45,870 nt of DNA from Lachnospiraceae bacterium (GCA_910574865.1 CAJTDN010000023.1:1-45870); one strand, 5' to 3'; shown: positions 30,573 through 40,695, numbered from the stretch's first letter. Program-made: numbers and translations. The notes: generated by a model from the sequence alone, not told the origin.

Positions 30573-31699
30573 AGACTGTCCGAAAACTCGGATGATCTAA
30601 TCTAATGAGATAAAGATTGATATGCTCTTGCGAGCGTTCAATATAAATTAAAATTGCACATTGAAAACTGAATAAAGTACACAGAAATCATGCATCTATA
30701 GTTCAAATATAGTATAATGAAACCAGAGAAAAAATTTTGTTCCGAGGTGAGTTGAGATGCCGTATGTTTCAGGTTTTGACCGTGACCAGCTAATGTGCTG
30801 TTCATGGGATGCATTTGTAGATAAAGAAAGCATTGCAAGGATAATTGATGCGTTTGTGAACCATCTTGATATAGGGAAATATGGTGTAAAACCTGTGGCA
30901 GCAGAAGGACGTCCATCCTACGATCCGAAAAGTCTTTACAAGATCTATATTTATGGAAGCAGAAAAGGCATCCGTTCTTCACGAAAGCTTGCAGAAAGCT
31001 GTAAGGTGAATCTTGAAGTAAAATGGATGACAGGAGGTGTAGAACCTGACTTCCGTACCATTGCAGACTTCAGAAAAGACAATATAGACAGCCTGAAGGA
31101 AATCTTTCATGAATTTAACCGCCGGGTTTCCGGCGCAGTGGAATGGGGATTTTCGTCTGTGGATGGAACAAAGATCCAGGCCAGTAATTCAAAAGACAAT
31201 AACTTCACAAAAAACAAACTGGATGACCGGATCAAGTGGCTGAACGGACATACGGATGAATATCTGCGGATACTTAATGAAATGGACCAGCAGGAAGAAG
31301 CAGATGAGATTCCCGGAGAATTAACCAGAGAAGAACTTGAGGCGAAACTAAAAGAAGCACAGGAGCGGCTTGCCAGGTATGAAGGCTATCAGAAACTAAT
31401 GGAGGAAACCGGAGTATCGCAGTTGTCTATTACGGATGCAGATGCAAAACTTATGAAAAATGGGAGGCACTTATTTCCTGCTGAGAGGGATACGGAAAGT
31501 GGCTGGGGAGTTTGCGCTCTTCTGCCTGGGGTATAATCTGGAGCGGGCAAAAAATCTCCTTGGATTTCAAAAAATGATGGAATTGATGGAACAGGCATAA
31601 GCCTCTTTCTTCATCCTGTGTATTTTATTCAGTTTTCAATGACACAGATGAAAGAAAGGGGCTAAATTTATGTCTGAAAACCAAGTTTTCGGACGGTCT
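30573..31699 (+). mobile_element. IS1182-family element, internally deleted
   Basis: Inverted ends AGACTGTCCGAAAACT (30573-30588) and AGTTTTCGGACGGTCT (31684-31699) match at 15 of 16 positions. A second, perfect 18-bp inverted pair, CATTGAAAACTGAATAAA (30659-30676) and its complement (31624-31641), lies inside. The element is lower in GC than the host genes and follows the ssrA terminator. No clear target duplication is seen. Confidence 0.75.
30757..31600 (+). pseudogene. IS1182-family transposase, deleted and frameshifted
   Basis: The first ~240 residues (from the ATG 30757, TCCGAGGTGAG upstream) are a standard IS1182 N-terminus: EGRPSYDPKSLYKIYIYGSR (DUF772), EVKWMTGGVEPDFRTIADFR and VDGTKIQASNSKDNN, which holds the first catalytic Asp (SVDGTK). 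At SITDADAKLMKNGRH the frame jumps, and from 31481 another frame gives the usual end (AGEFALFCLGYNLERAKNLL) up to 31600. Roughly 200 residues with the rest of the DDE site are gone, so it is inactive. Confidence 0.8.
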
Positions 31700-31855
31700 G
31701 GGGGGGCGGTTTATGCATTCCAGGTAAATTTATTGCAATCCGCGTAAATTTTCACACGGGATTTCATGATTTTGTTATATTGATGGCATCAATTGATTTC
31801 CGGAAATCATGCCATGGCCATGGATTTTCACAAGTATGAATTGGAGGAAACGAAT

Positions 31856-34572
31856 ATGACAAAATCAGGAAAAATAAGGGCGGCCATCGCCATCGTGCTG
31901 GTGGTGCTGATGGCCATCGCCAACGTGGGGCTTAACATGGGAAAGCTGGTGTTGGACAAGGTGTTCGGCACGGTTTCTTACTCGCGTGACGAGGAGGATG
32001 TGGACAAGGCGATTGAAGAGAGCCGCGAGGTTGCGCTGAAGGTCGAGGAGGAAGGCATCGTTTTGTTGCAAAATGACGGGGATTACCTGCCGGTTGCCGG
32101 TTTGGACAGGGTCAACCTTTTCGGATGGGGGAGCTACAGCCCCATTTCCTGCATGGTGGGGTCGGCCGCGGTCAACAATGACGAGGAGCAGAAGATTTCT
32201 ATCACGGCGGCGTTCGAGCGGGCGGGCATCGAGTACAACAAGGACATTGAAAAAATGTATGACGGGCTCGGATTTTCCGGCTCGTCGTCCACCCGGGCGG
32301 GAAACGCGGACTACCATCTCTATGAGGCGGGAAAGGATGAGATTGACGGCGTGATGGAGGGCGCGAAGGAGTTTTCGGACGTGGCGGTCATCACGCTTGG
32401 CCGGGCGGCGGGGGAGAGCACGGACGTCCCGTTGTACATGGACGAGTATGACGAGGTGGACGGCCAAAGCCTCGGCGTGGCGGGCAGGCATTACCTGGAA
32501 CTGTCGGAGCGGGAGAAATATCTGGTTTCCACGGTATGCGAAAATTTTGAAAATGTCATCGTGCTGCTTAACAATGCCAATGTCATGGAGCTTGGCTATC
32601 TGGAGCAGTTCGAGCAAATCCGTTCCATTTTGTCCATCGGGATTCCCGGGGATTATGGCTTTGCCGCCGTGGCGGAGGTGCTGAAAGGGGAGGTGAACCC
32701 GTCCGGGCGCACGGTGGATACCTACGCGTACGACCTGCTCGCGACCCCGGCCGCGCAGATTCCGCATTATAACACGTTTGGCAACTACAAGCTGGATGAC
32801 AAGACGGTGTACTGGGTCACGTATAACGAGGGGATTTACGTGGGATACCGTTATTATGAAACACGCTACGTAGGGGATGACAACGTGTATTCCGAGGCGG
32901 AGGAGGCCGAGTATTGGCAAAACGTCAAGTATCCGTTCGGATATGGCATGAGCTACACGGATTTCGAGTGGGAAGTCGTGGGGCAGAAGCTTGGCGAGAG
33001 CGGCGGGACAATCGAGGTGGAAGTGAAGGTCACGAACGTGGGTGGCGTGGCCGGGAAGGACGTGGTGGAGCTTTACTATACGGCACCGTATGAGCCGGGC
33101 GGGGTGGAGAAGGCGTTTGTCAGTCTCGGGGCCTTTGCCAAGACCGGATTGATCGAACCGGGCGAAAGCGACACGGTTGTGCTGCAAATGAACGTGGACG
33201 ACATGGCGTCCTATGATTACCGTGGCGAGGGCTGTTACGTGCTGGAAAAGGGCGAGTACCTGCTTAAGCTGCAGACGGACGCGCACCGCGAAAAGGACGG
33301 TGTGGAACAAATCCGTTACGTGGTGGAAGAGGACGTGGTTTATAAGGAGGAGATGGACGGGGCGCGTTCCACGGATTTGCAGGCGGCGGTCAACCATTTT
33401 GAAAACGCGGGCATCGAAATGATGTCGGCGAAGGAGGACGCGTCAGCTTCTTATCTATCCAGGCACGACTGGGAGGGAACGTGGCCGGATTTGGCGGAAA
33501 AGTATGAGGAAATTGCGGAGAAATACGCTCCGGTATTCGGCAATGAATTTGAGCGGACATACAAAGGATATACGGCGGAGGCTTCGCCGGAGCTGATGAA
33601 AGCGTTGGACGCGGGCTGGTGGGAGGACTATGACCCGGCCGCGGATTATCGGAACACGTATTTTGAAAATGAAGCCGTCGTTCCAGGCACGCCGTATTAT
33701 TTGAAAGAATTTCCTTACGCGGATGAGGGGGACGAGGATTACGAGACGAGGATTGCCGTCAATGACACGGTGAAGCTGGCCGACATGGCGGCCGTGGACT
33801 ATACGGACAAGGAGGTATGGGAGAAATTCATCTGCCAGATGGGTTTTGAGGAGATGATGCGCCTGTACCAGGACGGCGGCTATATGACGGCGGCCATAGA
33901 CAGCATCGGCAAGAGCGCGGGTGTCGATTTGGACGGCCTGCTGGCGGGAAAAATTTTCGCCTCCGAAGTGCGCGGCCTTAGGGAAACCAAGATTTCCGTG
34001 TACGTCAAGCATTTCGCGCTGAATAACCAGGAGACGGTCCGCGACGTGAACGGGTTGTGCACGTTTGCCAACGAGCAGACAATCCGGGAAATTTACCTGA
34101 AACCGTTTGAGCTTTGCGTCAAGGAAAGCGGGGCGAACGGCCTGATGAACGCATACAACCGTATCGGCGCGGAGTGGTGCGGCATGTGTCCGGCCCTGCA
34201 AATGGACGTGACTCGGGGCGAGTGGGGGTTCGAGGGGAATATCGTGACGGACTTCTTCATCGTCGGCAGTTGGGCGGATAACGGTTATATGAGCGTGCAG
34301 ATGGCGTTGAAGTCGGGAACGGATCTTTTGCTCACCGGGGACGGGTACGAGGTGGACAATCCGAATTACCTGCAGATGAACGAGGTGGAGGAGGATGTCT
34401 ATACGCAGCAGGCATTGAAACAAGTATGTAAAAATATATGCTTCGTCCAGTCCCGGGGTTCCATGATGGAAATCGAGTATGGCTACGGCTGGCGGGGAAC
34501 CTTGTTTTAGGGGCGGTCATCCTCGTGCTGGTGGCGGGAATCATCCTGGATATCCGCAAGAGAAAGAAATAA
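31856..34572 (+). pseudogene. Membrane-anchored GH3 with swapped domain order, internally deleted and frameshifted
   Basis: The start at 31856 follows TTGGAGG. The main frame gives 884 residues to 34510: an N-terminal membrane segment (~9-31), then the alpha/beta sandwich and FnIII-like domains (to ~500), and last the TIM-barrel, the reverse of the usual GH3 order. The barrel keeps YVKHFALNNQE and the nucleophile Asp799 in NIVTDFF, but near residue 694 GKSAGVDLDG runs straight into LLAGKIFASEV. The stretch with the DGP, NxHR and NFEYYSEDP substrate-binding motifs is missing. Near 34490 the frame slips, and the expected membrane tail (VLGAVILVLVAGIILDIRK) continues in another frame to 34572. 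Most probably inactive. Confidence 0.75.
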
Positions 34573-34643
34573 AAAAGAAGAAAATTTCCTTGCGTCCAAT
34601 ATTTGCCTATGTTATCATTATCTTAAGCGTTTTCTTAAAAGAT

Positions 34644-34890
34644 GATACCAGGGTCAAAAGGTCATGTGTTCCATGCTTGCATGGAAAAGCATGACTTTGG
34701 AAGTGCGCAAAACACCGAAAAGTAGCCATTTTCCGTAGGAAAATGAGCGGATTTGAGGTGTTTTAGGGCACTGGACGTCCAGTGGACGTTCGTTTAGTGC
34801 CGACCGTAGCGGAGCGGAGACAACGAGAGCACGTAGTGCGGAGTAATCCGTGGGTATCATGGGGGCAAAACTTGTTTTGACCCCAACATC
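34644..34890. mobile_element. 247-bp non-autonomous element with terminal repeats and target duplication
   Basis: Ends GATACCAGGGTCAAAA and (complement) GATGTTGGGGTCAAAA match at 12 of 16 and resemble the 38-bp insertion at 28250. The direct repeat CTTAAAAGAT lies at 34634-34643 and 34890-34899. Inside are several stems: CCATGC/GCATGG, CATTTTCC/GGAAAATG, the palindrome CACTGGACGTCCAGTG, GGCACT/AGTGCC and ATGATACC/GGTATCAT. No ORF of note. Confidence 0.75.
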
Positions 34891-34954
34891 TTAAAAGATA
34901 ATGGTAGCATGGGCTTGTCATTAGAAAGAAAAGCAGGAAGGGAGATTTGTACGT

Positions 34955-36553
34955 ATGGACAAAGAAAAAATTACAGAATTGATTCAGGCTGGCAGGGCCG
35001 TCCTGGGAATCGAGTTCGGTTCCACGAGAATCAAGGCCGTCCTGGTGGGCGCGGATGACGCGCCGGTCGCCACGGGAAGTCACGACTGGGAGAACCGTCT
35101 GGTGAACAATATCTGGACGTATTCGATGGAGGACATCGAGAAGGGGCTGCAAGGGTGTTACGCGGATTTGAAGCGGGACGTGAGGGAGCGCTATGGCGTG
35201 ACGCTTGCCAATTTGGGCGCGATTGGCTTCAGTGGCATGATGCACGGCTATCTGCCGTTTGATAAGGATGACAGGCTCCTGGCGGAATTTCGCACCTGGC
35301 GGAACACGATGACCGGAGAGGCTTCCGAGAAGCTGTCGGAGGTGTTCGGTTTCCACATTCCCCAGCGATGGAGCGTGGCGCACCTCTATCAGGCCATTTT
35401 GAACGGGGAAGAGCATGTGAAGGACATCGCTTACCTGACCACGCTGGCCGGTTTCATCCACTGGAAGCTGACCGGGGAAAAGGTGATGGGTGTCGGCGAG
35501 GCGGCCGGGATGTTCCCGATTGATTCCGCGAAACGTGATTATGACGGGACGATGCTCGCGCAGTTTGACGAGCTGGTGGCGGAAAAGGGATTTTCTTGGA
35601 AGTTGCGTGACATCCTGCCGAAGGTGCTCGTGGCCGGCGAGCGGGCGGGTGCGCTGACGGCTGACGGGGCGAAGTTTTTGGATGTGGACGGGGACTTGCG
35701 GCCGGGAATCCCGCTTTGTCCGCCGGAGGGCGATGCCGGGACAGGCATGGCGGCCACGAACAGCGTGGCGGTGCGCACGGGAAATGTCTCGGCCGGGACG
35801 AGCGTGTTTGCCATGGCGGTGCTTGAGAAGCCGTTGACAAGGGCGTATGAGGAGATTGACATGGTGACGACCCCGGCGGGCGACCCGGTGGCGATGGTGC
35901 ATTGCAACAACTGCACGTCGGACTTGAACGCCTGGGTGAACCTCTTCAAGGAGGCCTTGACAAGCTACGGCGTGGAAGTGGACATGAATACCTTGTATGG
36001 CACGTTGTACCGCAAGGCTCTGGAGGGCGACAAGGATTGTGGCGGTTTGCTCGCGTACAATTATTTTTCCGGTGAGCATGTGACCGGGTTTAACGAGGGA
36101 CGGCCGCTGTTCGTGCGCACGCCGGACGCGAACATGAACCTGGCAAATTTCATGCGCGTGCATCTTTACACGTCGCTCGGCGCGCTGAAGACGGGCATGG
36201 ACATTTTGATGAAGAAGGAGAAGGTGGAGCTGGACAAGATGCTCGGCCATGGCGGGCTGTTCAAGACCAAGGGAGTGGGCCAGGGGATTTTGGCGGCGGC
36301 CATCGACACGCCGGTCTATGTCATGGAGACGGCCGGGGAAGGCGGCGCGTGGGGCATGGCCCTTTTGGCGGCCTACATGAAGGACAAGGCCGAGGGCGAG
36401 AGCCTGGCCGACTATCTGGCACAGAAGGTGTTCCACGGCGAGGAAGGCGAGCGGATGGATCCGGTGGCGGCCGACGTGGAAGGGTTTGAGAAGTTCATGG
36501 AACGGTACGCCAAGGGGCTGGCAATCGAGCGCGCGGCGGTGGAAAATATATAA
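34955..36553 (+). CDS. FGGY-family carbohydrate kinase (probable L-ribulokinase or xylulokinase)
   Basis: A 532-residue sugar kinase. The N-terminal ATPase lobe opens with [15 protein letters not shown] (phosphate-binding Gly-Ser-Thr loop), then [14 protein letters not shown] and FRTWRN, the family's sugar-binding region. The C-terminal lobe has [36 protein letters not shown] and [17 protein letters not shown]. The next gene is L-ribulose-5-phosphate 4-epimerase, so phosphorylation of L-ribulose (or a similar ketopentose) is the likely step, feeding the pentose phosphate pathway. No isomerase (araA) is in the window. GGAAGGGAG is the ribosome site. It has a longer central insert than xylulokinase, as in divergent Clostridia members. 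Substrate is inferred from context only. Confidence 0.82.
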   Translation: MDKEKITELIQAGRAVLGIEFGSTRIKAVLVGADDAPVATGSHDWENRLVNNIWTYSMEDIEKGLQGCYADLKRDVRERYGVTLANLGAIGFSGMMHGYLPFDKDDRLLAEFRTWRNTMTGEASEKLSEVFGFHIPQRWSVAHLYQAILNGEEHVKDIAYLTTLAGFIHWKLTGEKVMGVGEAAGMFPIDSAKRDYDGTMLAQFDELVAEKGFSWKLRDILPKVLVAGERAGALTADGAKFLDVDGDLRPGIPLCPPEGDAGTGMAATNSVAVRTGNVSAGTSVFAMAVLEKPLTRAYEEIDMVTTPAGDPVAMVHCNNCTSDLNAWVNLFKEALTSYGVEVDMNTLYGTLYRKALEGDKDCGGLLAYNYFSGEHVTGFNEGRPLFVRTPDANMNLANFMRVHLYTSLGALKTGMDILMKKEKVELDKMLGHGGLFKTKGVGQGILAAAIDTPVYVMETAGEGGAWGMALLAAYMKDKAEGESLADYLAQKVFHGEEGERMDPVAADVEGFEKFMERYAKGLAIERAAVENI

Positions 36554-36737
36554 GGAAGTTACGCTGCACTAGGCTCGAGGGAAACTCCACACGACTAGGC
36601 TCGTAAAGAACCTCGCCAAGGTGTGTGGAGTGCATTCACACTAAGCTCGTGAAAAACCTCGCTAAGTGTTCATGGCAAGTTGCAGGTAACTACATTCGCA
36701 CGTAAGCATCCAAAGGACGGATGCTAAATGCTCATAG
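36554..36737 (+). repeat. Structured leader repeat, elaborated copy, before araD
   Basis: Same element as the array at 27397-27833, in the direction of araD and with two extra modules inserted. Outer stem AGTTAC-G-CTGCA with TGCAG-GTAACT. Nested modules have arms ACTCCACAC/GTGTGGAGT and ACACT/AGTGT around CTA(G/A)GCTCG...CCTCGC(C/T)AAG. Then the hairpin AGCATCC/GGATGCT, and ATGCTCATAG joined to TAAGGAGG of araD. Two base pairs in the last hairpin differ from the array with pairing kept. Confidence 0.88.
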
Positions 36738-36753
36738 TAAGGAGGTTGAAATC

Positions 36754-37449
36754 ATGTTAGAACAATTGAAAAAGGAAGTTTATGAGGCGAACATGCTCCT
36801 GCCCAAGCACGGGCTGGTGACGTTCACGTGGGGAAACGTCAGCGGCATTGACCGGGAGAAGGGCTTGTTCGTCATCAAGCCGAGCGGCGTGGAGTATGAC
36901 AAGCTGACCCCGGAGGACATGGTGGTCGTGGACTTGCAGGGGAACAAGGTGGAGGGAAAATACAACCCGTCCTCCGACACGCCGACGCATATGGTGCTCT
37001 ACAACCGATTTGCCAATGTCGGCGGTATCGTGCACACGCATTCGGCCTGGGCCACGAGCTGGGCGCAGGCGGGACGCGACATCCCGTGTTACGGGACGAC
37101 CCACGCGGATTACATTTATGGGGAAGTGCCGTGCGTGCGCAACCTGACGAAGGAAGAGATTGACGAGGCGTACGAGCTGAACACGGGAATCCTGATTGCC
37201 GACGAGTTCGAGCGCAGGAAGAAGGATTACGTGGCGGTGCCGGCGGTGCTTTGCAAGAACCACGGGCCGTTCACATGGGGCAAGGACGCGCACGAGGCGG
37301 TGCATAACGCGGTCGTTTTAGAGGAAGTGGCGAAGATGGCGGCCCGCTGCGAACTGATTAATCCGCAAAATCAGCCGGCCCCGCAGGAATTGCAGGACAA
37401 GCACTATTACAGGAAGCATGGCGAGAACGCGTATTACGGACAGAATTAA
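36754..37449 (+). CDS. araD: L-ribulose-5-phosphate 4-epimerase
   Basis: A 231-residue class II aldolase-fold enzyme turning L-ribulose 5-phosphate into D-xylulose 5-phosphate. The start at 36754 follows AAGGAGG. Zinc ligands are His94 and His96 in [17 protein letters not shown] and His170 in [11 protein letters not shown]; Asp75 in SSDTPTH is the usual fourth catalytic position. Also typical are [19 protein letters not shown] at the N-terminus and [16 protein letters not shown]. Length is that of the AraD/UlaF/SgbE group, and these cannot be split with certainty. It follows the FGGY kinase but is separated by the structured repeat, so may be controlled separately. The end has a Gln/Asn-rich extension. 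Confidence 0.93.
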   Translation: MLEQLKKEVYEANMLLPKHGLVTFTWGNVSGIDREKGLFVIKPSGVEYDKLTPEDMVVVDLQGNKVEGKYNPSSDTPTHMVLYNRFANVGGIVHTHSAWATSWAQAGRDIPCYGTTHADYIYGEVPCVRNLTKEEIDEAYELNTGILIADEFERRKKDYVAVPAVLCKNHGPFTWGKDAHEAVHNAVVLEEVAKMAARCELINPQNQPAPQELQDKHYYRKHGENAYYGQN

Positions 37450-37453
37450 GAAA

Positions 37454-37483
37454 TCTCGCCAAGTGCTCATAACAAACTCATAG
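37454..37483 (+). repeat. Partial copy of the leader repeat before the GH2 gene
   Basis: TCTCGCCAAGTGCTCATAAC followed by ACTCATAG matches the 3' part of the element (CCTCGCCAAG...GTGCTCATAG). It again ends just before the ribosome site (AAAGGAAG) of the next gene. Confidence 0.65.
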
Positions 37484-37499
37484 AAAGGAAGTGTGGACG

Positions 37500-40400
37500 A
37501 TGGGCTACAAGTATCAGCTTAACAGGGACAATTATTATCGATTTGACGTGATGGAAATAGGCAAGCTGGCTCCCCGCAGCTATTTCATCCCGTTTTCATC
37601 GCGGAATGCGGCGGACGCGGTGACGGCCAAGGAGAAGCGGTATGCTTCTACCAAGGCGAAGTGCTTAAGCGGGGAGTGGGATTTCAAGTTTTACGCGGTT
37701 CCGTCACAGATGCCGAGCGTGCTTGACACGGACGCGGCCGGGTTTGACAAGATTGACGTGCCGGCGTGTTGGCAGTTTCGGGGATATGACAGGCCGTTTT
37801 ACCTTAACACCCGTTACCAGTTCCCGTATAATCCGCCGGAAATCCCGAAAGAGGACGCGGTGGGAAGGACCTTTAGCTGGATGGGATCCGACTTGGGTAT
37901 AAAGCCGCGCTGGCAGCAGCCGGAGGACGAGTACAATTTCGTTGGCGTTTACCGCAGGACGGTGGATTTGGGAGAGCAAAAGGCCGGTTATATCTTAAGT
38001 TTCCTGGGTGTGGCGAGTTGTATCGACCTTTACGTCAACGGGCAGTTCGTGGGATATTCGGAAGGCGCCCACAACATGGCGGAGTTTGACGTTGGCGGGA
38101 AAATGCATGACGGGGAAAATGAAATCGTGGCGGTCGTTCATCGCTGGTGTACGGGGACGTACCTGGAAGCGCAGGACATGTTCCGCAATAACGGTATTTT
38201 CCGTGACGTGTTATTATATGAACTGAACGAGACGGACATCCTTGACGTGGACTTCCGCATGAAGAAAATGACGGCGGCGCAGGTCGCGGCCGCGGGCAAG
38301 TCGGCGGGTGACGGCAACGTGTCCAAAGCGGACGAAGAGGCGGGCGCGTATTACCGCGCGTTGGCGAGCGTGGAGTTGACGAAGGACGCGGACGTGACGT
38401 TTACCTTGTGTGGCAACGGAATCAGCGAGAGCGTCACCGTCTCGTCAAAGGATAAAAAGGCGGTGGCGAAGTTCCATTGCCTGGACGTGAAGGAGTGGAA
38501 CGCCGAAGAGCCGGTTCTTTACGATTTGTACTATGAAATTGAGGGAACCTGCGTGAAACAGCGTGTCGGCTTCAAAGACATTGAAATCAAGGACTGCGTG
38601 TATTACTTGAACGGGCATAAAATCAAGTTCCGCGGGGTCAACCATCACGATACCAGTTGTACGAACGGCTACACGATGACACCGGACGAGATTGAGCGTG
38701 ACGTGCGTCTGTGCAAGGAGTTCAACATTGATACCGTGCGCACGTCCCATTACCCGCCAGATCCGTTGTTCATGGAGTTGTGCGACGAGTTGGGCGTGTA
38801 CGTGGTGGATGAGACGGACATTGAGACGCACGGCACGTTTTCACACCAGTTCCCGCCGACGTACAATTCGATTAGCCACGACCCCAAGTGGGAAAACCGG
38901 TTTCTGGACCGCGTGCGGCGGATGTACCATCGGGACAAGACACATGTCAGCGTGATTTTGTGGAGCCTGGGCAACGAGTCCGGCGGCTATGCCAACACGG
39001 ACAGGATGTACAAGTGGCTCAAGGGCGTGACGCGGATTCCGGTGCATTATGAGAGCGTCGTGCACAGCAAGCGCAAGGCCTATGACGTCGGCAGCGAAAT
39101 GTACCCGCCGGTGGCGAACGTCCACCTGGTTGGCGAGAAAATGAGCAAGACGGAGCAGTTTAACGACCGGCCGTACTTCTTGTGCGAGTACGCCCACGCG
39201 ATGGGGGTCGGGCCGGGAAATATCGAGAGTTATTGGAAGGAAATTTACCGTTACGACAACCTGATGGGCGGCTGCGTCTGGGAGATGGTCGACCACGCGG
39301 TGCTGCACGGGGACGGCAGCTACACGTATGGCGGTGACCACGGAGAGTGGGAGCATGACGGCAATTTCTGCGTGGACGGTATTTTTTATCCGGACAGGAC
39401 ACCTTCGACCGGGGCGAGGATCGTGCGCTTCACCTATCGTCCGTTGCGCGTGGCCTATCTGGGGATGAACCGTTTCGAGGTGTTCAACACGATGGCCTTT
39501 TCGGACGGTGCGCGTTATAAGATGAGGTTCTGCCTGACGGGGGCCGGTGAGGAAGTGACGACGTTTGAAAGGCAAGTCACGGTCGCCCCGCTTTCGAAGA
39601 CGGTGGTGGAACTCGAGCTTCCGGCAAGCCTTGGGGCGGACAGCCAGTTGACGGTCACGACCGTTGACACGGTTACGAATCGCGAAGTGGCGGTGGAGCA
39701 GATCGAGCTGACTGCGCCCTTCCTTCCGATGCCGAAGACGGACGGGACGGACGAGAATGCCATGTCTTATGCATGGCAGAACGGGAAACCGGAGATTACC
39801 GTTGGAAAGAGCAGCTTGGAATGCGCCCTGCCGTATACGGTGCTGTTCCGTGCCCCGACGGACAACGATACCGGTTTTGTCGGCAGCACGATGGGGGATT
39901 TTGTGCCGTTTAGCGAGAATATTGTCTCCGTGGACATGGGGACGGACGGGGCCGACCACAAGATTACGGTGGTCAGCGAAATCCGCTGCAAGAAGCATGT
40001 CTTTACCTGCACCGACGTATACGAAAGTTGCGCGGAGGGCATCCTGGTCACGAGCAGGCTCCATTGCGACAAGGGGGGCGGGTTCGTGCCGAGGTTTGGC
40101 AAGGCTTTCCGGCTTGACGCGGCGTTTGACAAGGTGGAATACTTGGCGAGGAACGCGGAGTCCTACGTCGACATGAAAGACCAGGCGCAGATTGAAAAGG
40201 TGGGCTGCACCGTGAAGGACATGACGGAGCCGAACATCCGCCCGCAGGAGAGCGGAAACCGTTGCGACTGCCGTTACGTGACGTTGTCGGACGGGGAAGG
40301 GCAGATTACGTTCAAGGCCGTGGGAAAACCGTTCGAGCTGGGTATCAAGCCGTATTCCGACAAGGCGTTGATGCTGATGAAGCATCGCGAGGACGAGGTG

Positions 40401-40538
40401 CAAAGCGGGACTTACGTGACGATTTCCGCATTCCAGATGGGAATCGGCACCGGAAGCTGCGGACCGGCCACGGCCAAGGAGCATAAATATCCGGCGGGAA
40501 AAGATTACGAGCTACGATTTATCATCAGCTGGAAATGA
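37500..40538 (+). CDS. Glycoside hydrolase family 2, beta-galactosidase
   Basis: A 1012-residue LacZ-type enzyme without signal peptide, cleaving beta-galactosides inside the cell. The start at 37500 follows AAAGGAAG; an in-frame GTG three codons earlier is less likely. Order: sugar-binding beta sandwich (~40-220), immunoglobulin-like domain (~225-365), TIM barrel (~370-650), then a second Ig-like and the large C-terminal Bgal_small_N domain. The acid/base is Glu493 in LWSLGNESGG, the nucleophile Glu563 in FLCEYAHAMG. FRGVNHHDTSCTNGYTM and VRTSHYPPDPLF are canonical. With the alpha-galactosidase and sugar importer beyond, it points to galactoside use (lactose, galacto-oligosaccharides, raffinose types). 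It follows araD by 50 bases. Confidence 0.95.
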   Translation: MGYKYQLNRDNYYRFDVMEIGKLAPRSYFIPFSSRNAADAVTAKEKRYASTKAKCLSGEWDFKFYAVPSQMPSVLDTDAAGFDKIDVPACWQFRGYDRPFYLNTRYQFPYNPPEIPKEDAVGRTFSWMGSDLGIKPRWQQPEDEYNFVGVYRRTVDLGEQKAGYILSFLGVASCIDLYVNGQFVGYSEGAHNMAEFDVGGKMHDGENEIVAVVHRWCTGTYLEAQDMFRNNGIFRDVLLYELNETDILDVDFRMKKMTAAQVAAAGKSAGDGNVSKADEEAGAYYRALASVELTKDADVTFTLCGNGISESVTVSSKDKKAVAKFHCLDVKEWNAEEPVLYDLYYEIEGTCVKQRVGFKDIEIKDCVYYLNGHKIKFRGVNHHDTSCTNGYTMTPDEIERDVRLCKEFNIDTVRTSHYPPDPLFMELCDELGVYVVDETDIETHGTFSHQFPPTYNSISHDPKWENRFLDRVRRMYHRDKTHVSVILWSLGNESGGYANTDRMYKWLKGVTRIPVHYESVVHSKRKAYDVGSEMYPPVANVHLVGEKMSKTEQFNDRPYFLCEYAHAMGVGPGNIESYWKEIYRYDNLMGGCVWEMVDHAVLHGDGSYTYGGDHGEWEHDGNFCVDGIFYPDRTPSTGARIVRFTYRPLRVAYLGMNRFEVFNTMAFSDGARYKMRFCLTGAGEEVTTFERQVTVAPLSKTVVELELPASLGADSQLTVTTVDTVTNREVAVEQIELTAPFLPMPKTDGTDENAMSYAWQNGKPEITVGKSSLECALPYTVLFRAPTDNDTGFVGSTMGDFVPFSENIVSVDMGTDGADHKITVVSEIRCKKHVFTCTDVYESCAEGILVTSRLHCDKGGGFVPRFGKAFRLDAAFDKVEYLARNAESYVDMKDQAQIEKVGCTVKDMTEPNIRPQESGNRCDCRYVTLSDGEGQITFKAVGKPFELGIKPYSDKALMLMKHREDEVQSGTYVTISAFQMGIGTGSCGPATAKEHKYPAGKDYELRFIISWK

Positions 40539-40639
40539 AACGTTGGGAATCGCGATGGCATTTAGGCATAAAGAGAGAACTGAGAACTCTTGAACCAAGA
40601 AATAGCCGCGAATGTATATCAGATGTGGAATGACTTCCA

Positions 40640-40695
40640 CCCCTATATGTACACTGGTTTCGGTGAAGCGCAACACCGAAGCAAACATATAGGGG
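40640..40695. terminator. Nested hairpin between convergent GH2 and GH36 genes
   Basis: Outer stem CCCCTATATGT (40640-40650) with ACATATAGGGG (40685-40695), inner stem TTCGGTG (40659-40665) with CACCGAA (40674-40680). No T-run; a cruciform-like boundary that could end both transcripts. Confidence 0.55.

Noticed and set aside
34763-36436. 557-codon open frame on the minus strand
   Set aside because: It is the exact antisense of the FGGY kinase, with His/Arg-rich nonsense composition caused by high GC codon use.
38841-40484. 547-codon open frame on the minus strand
   Set aside because: Antisense of the GH2 gene; no motifs and biased composition.
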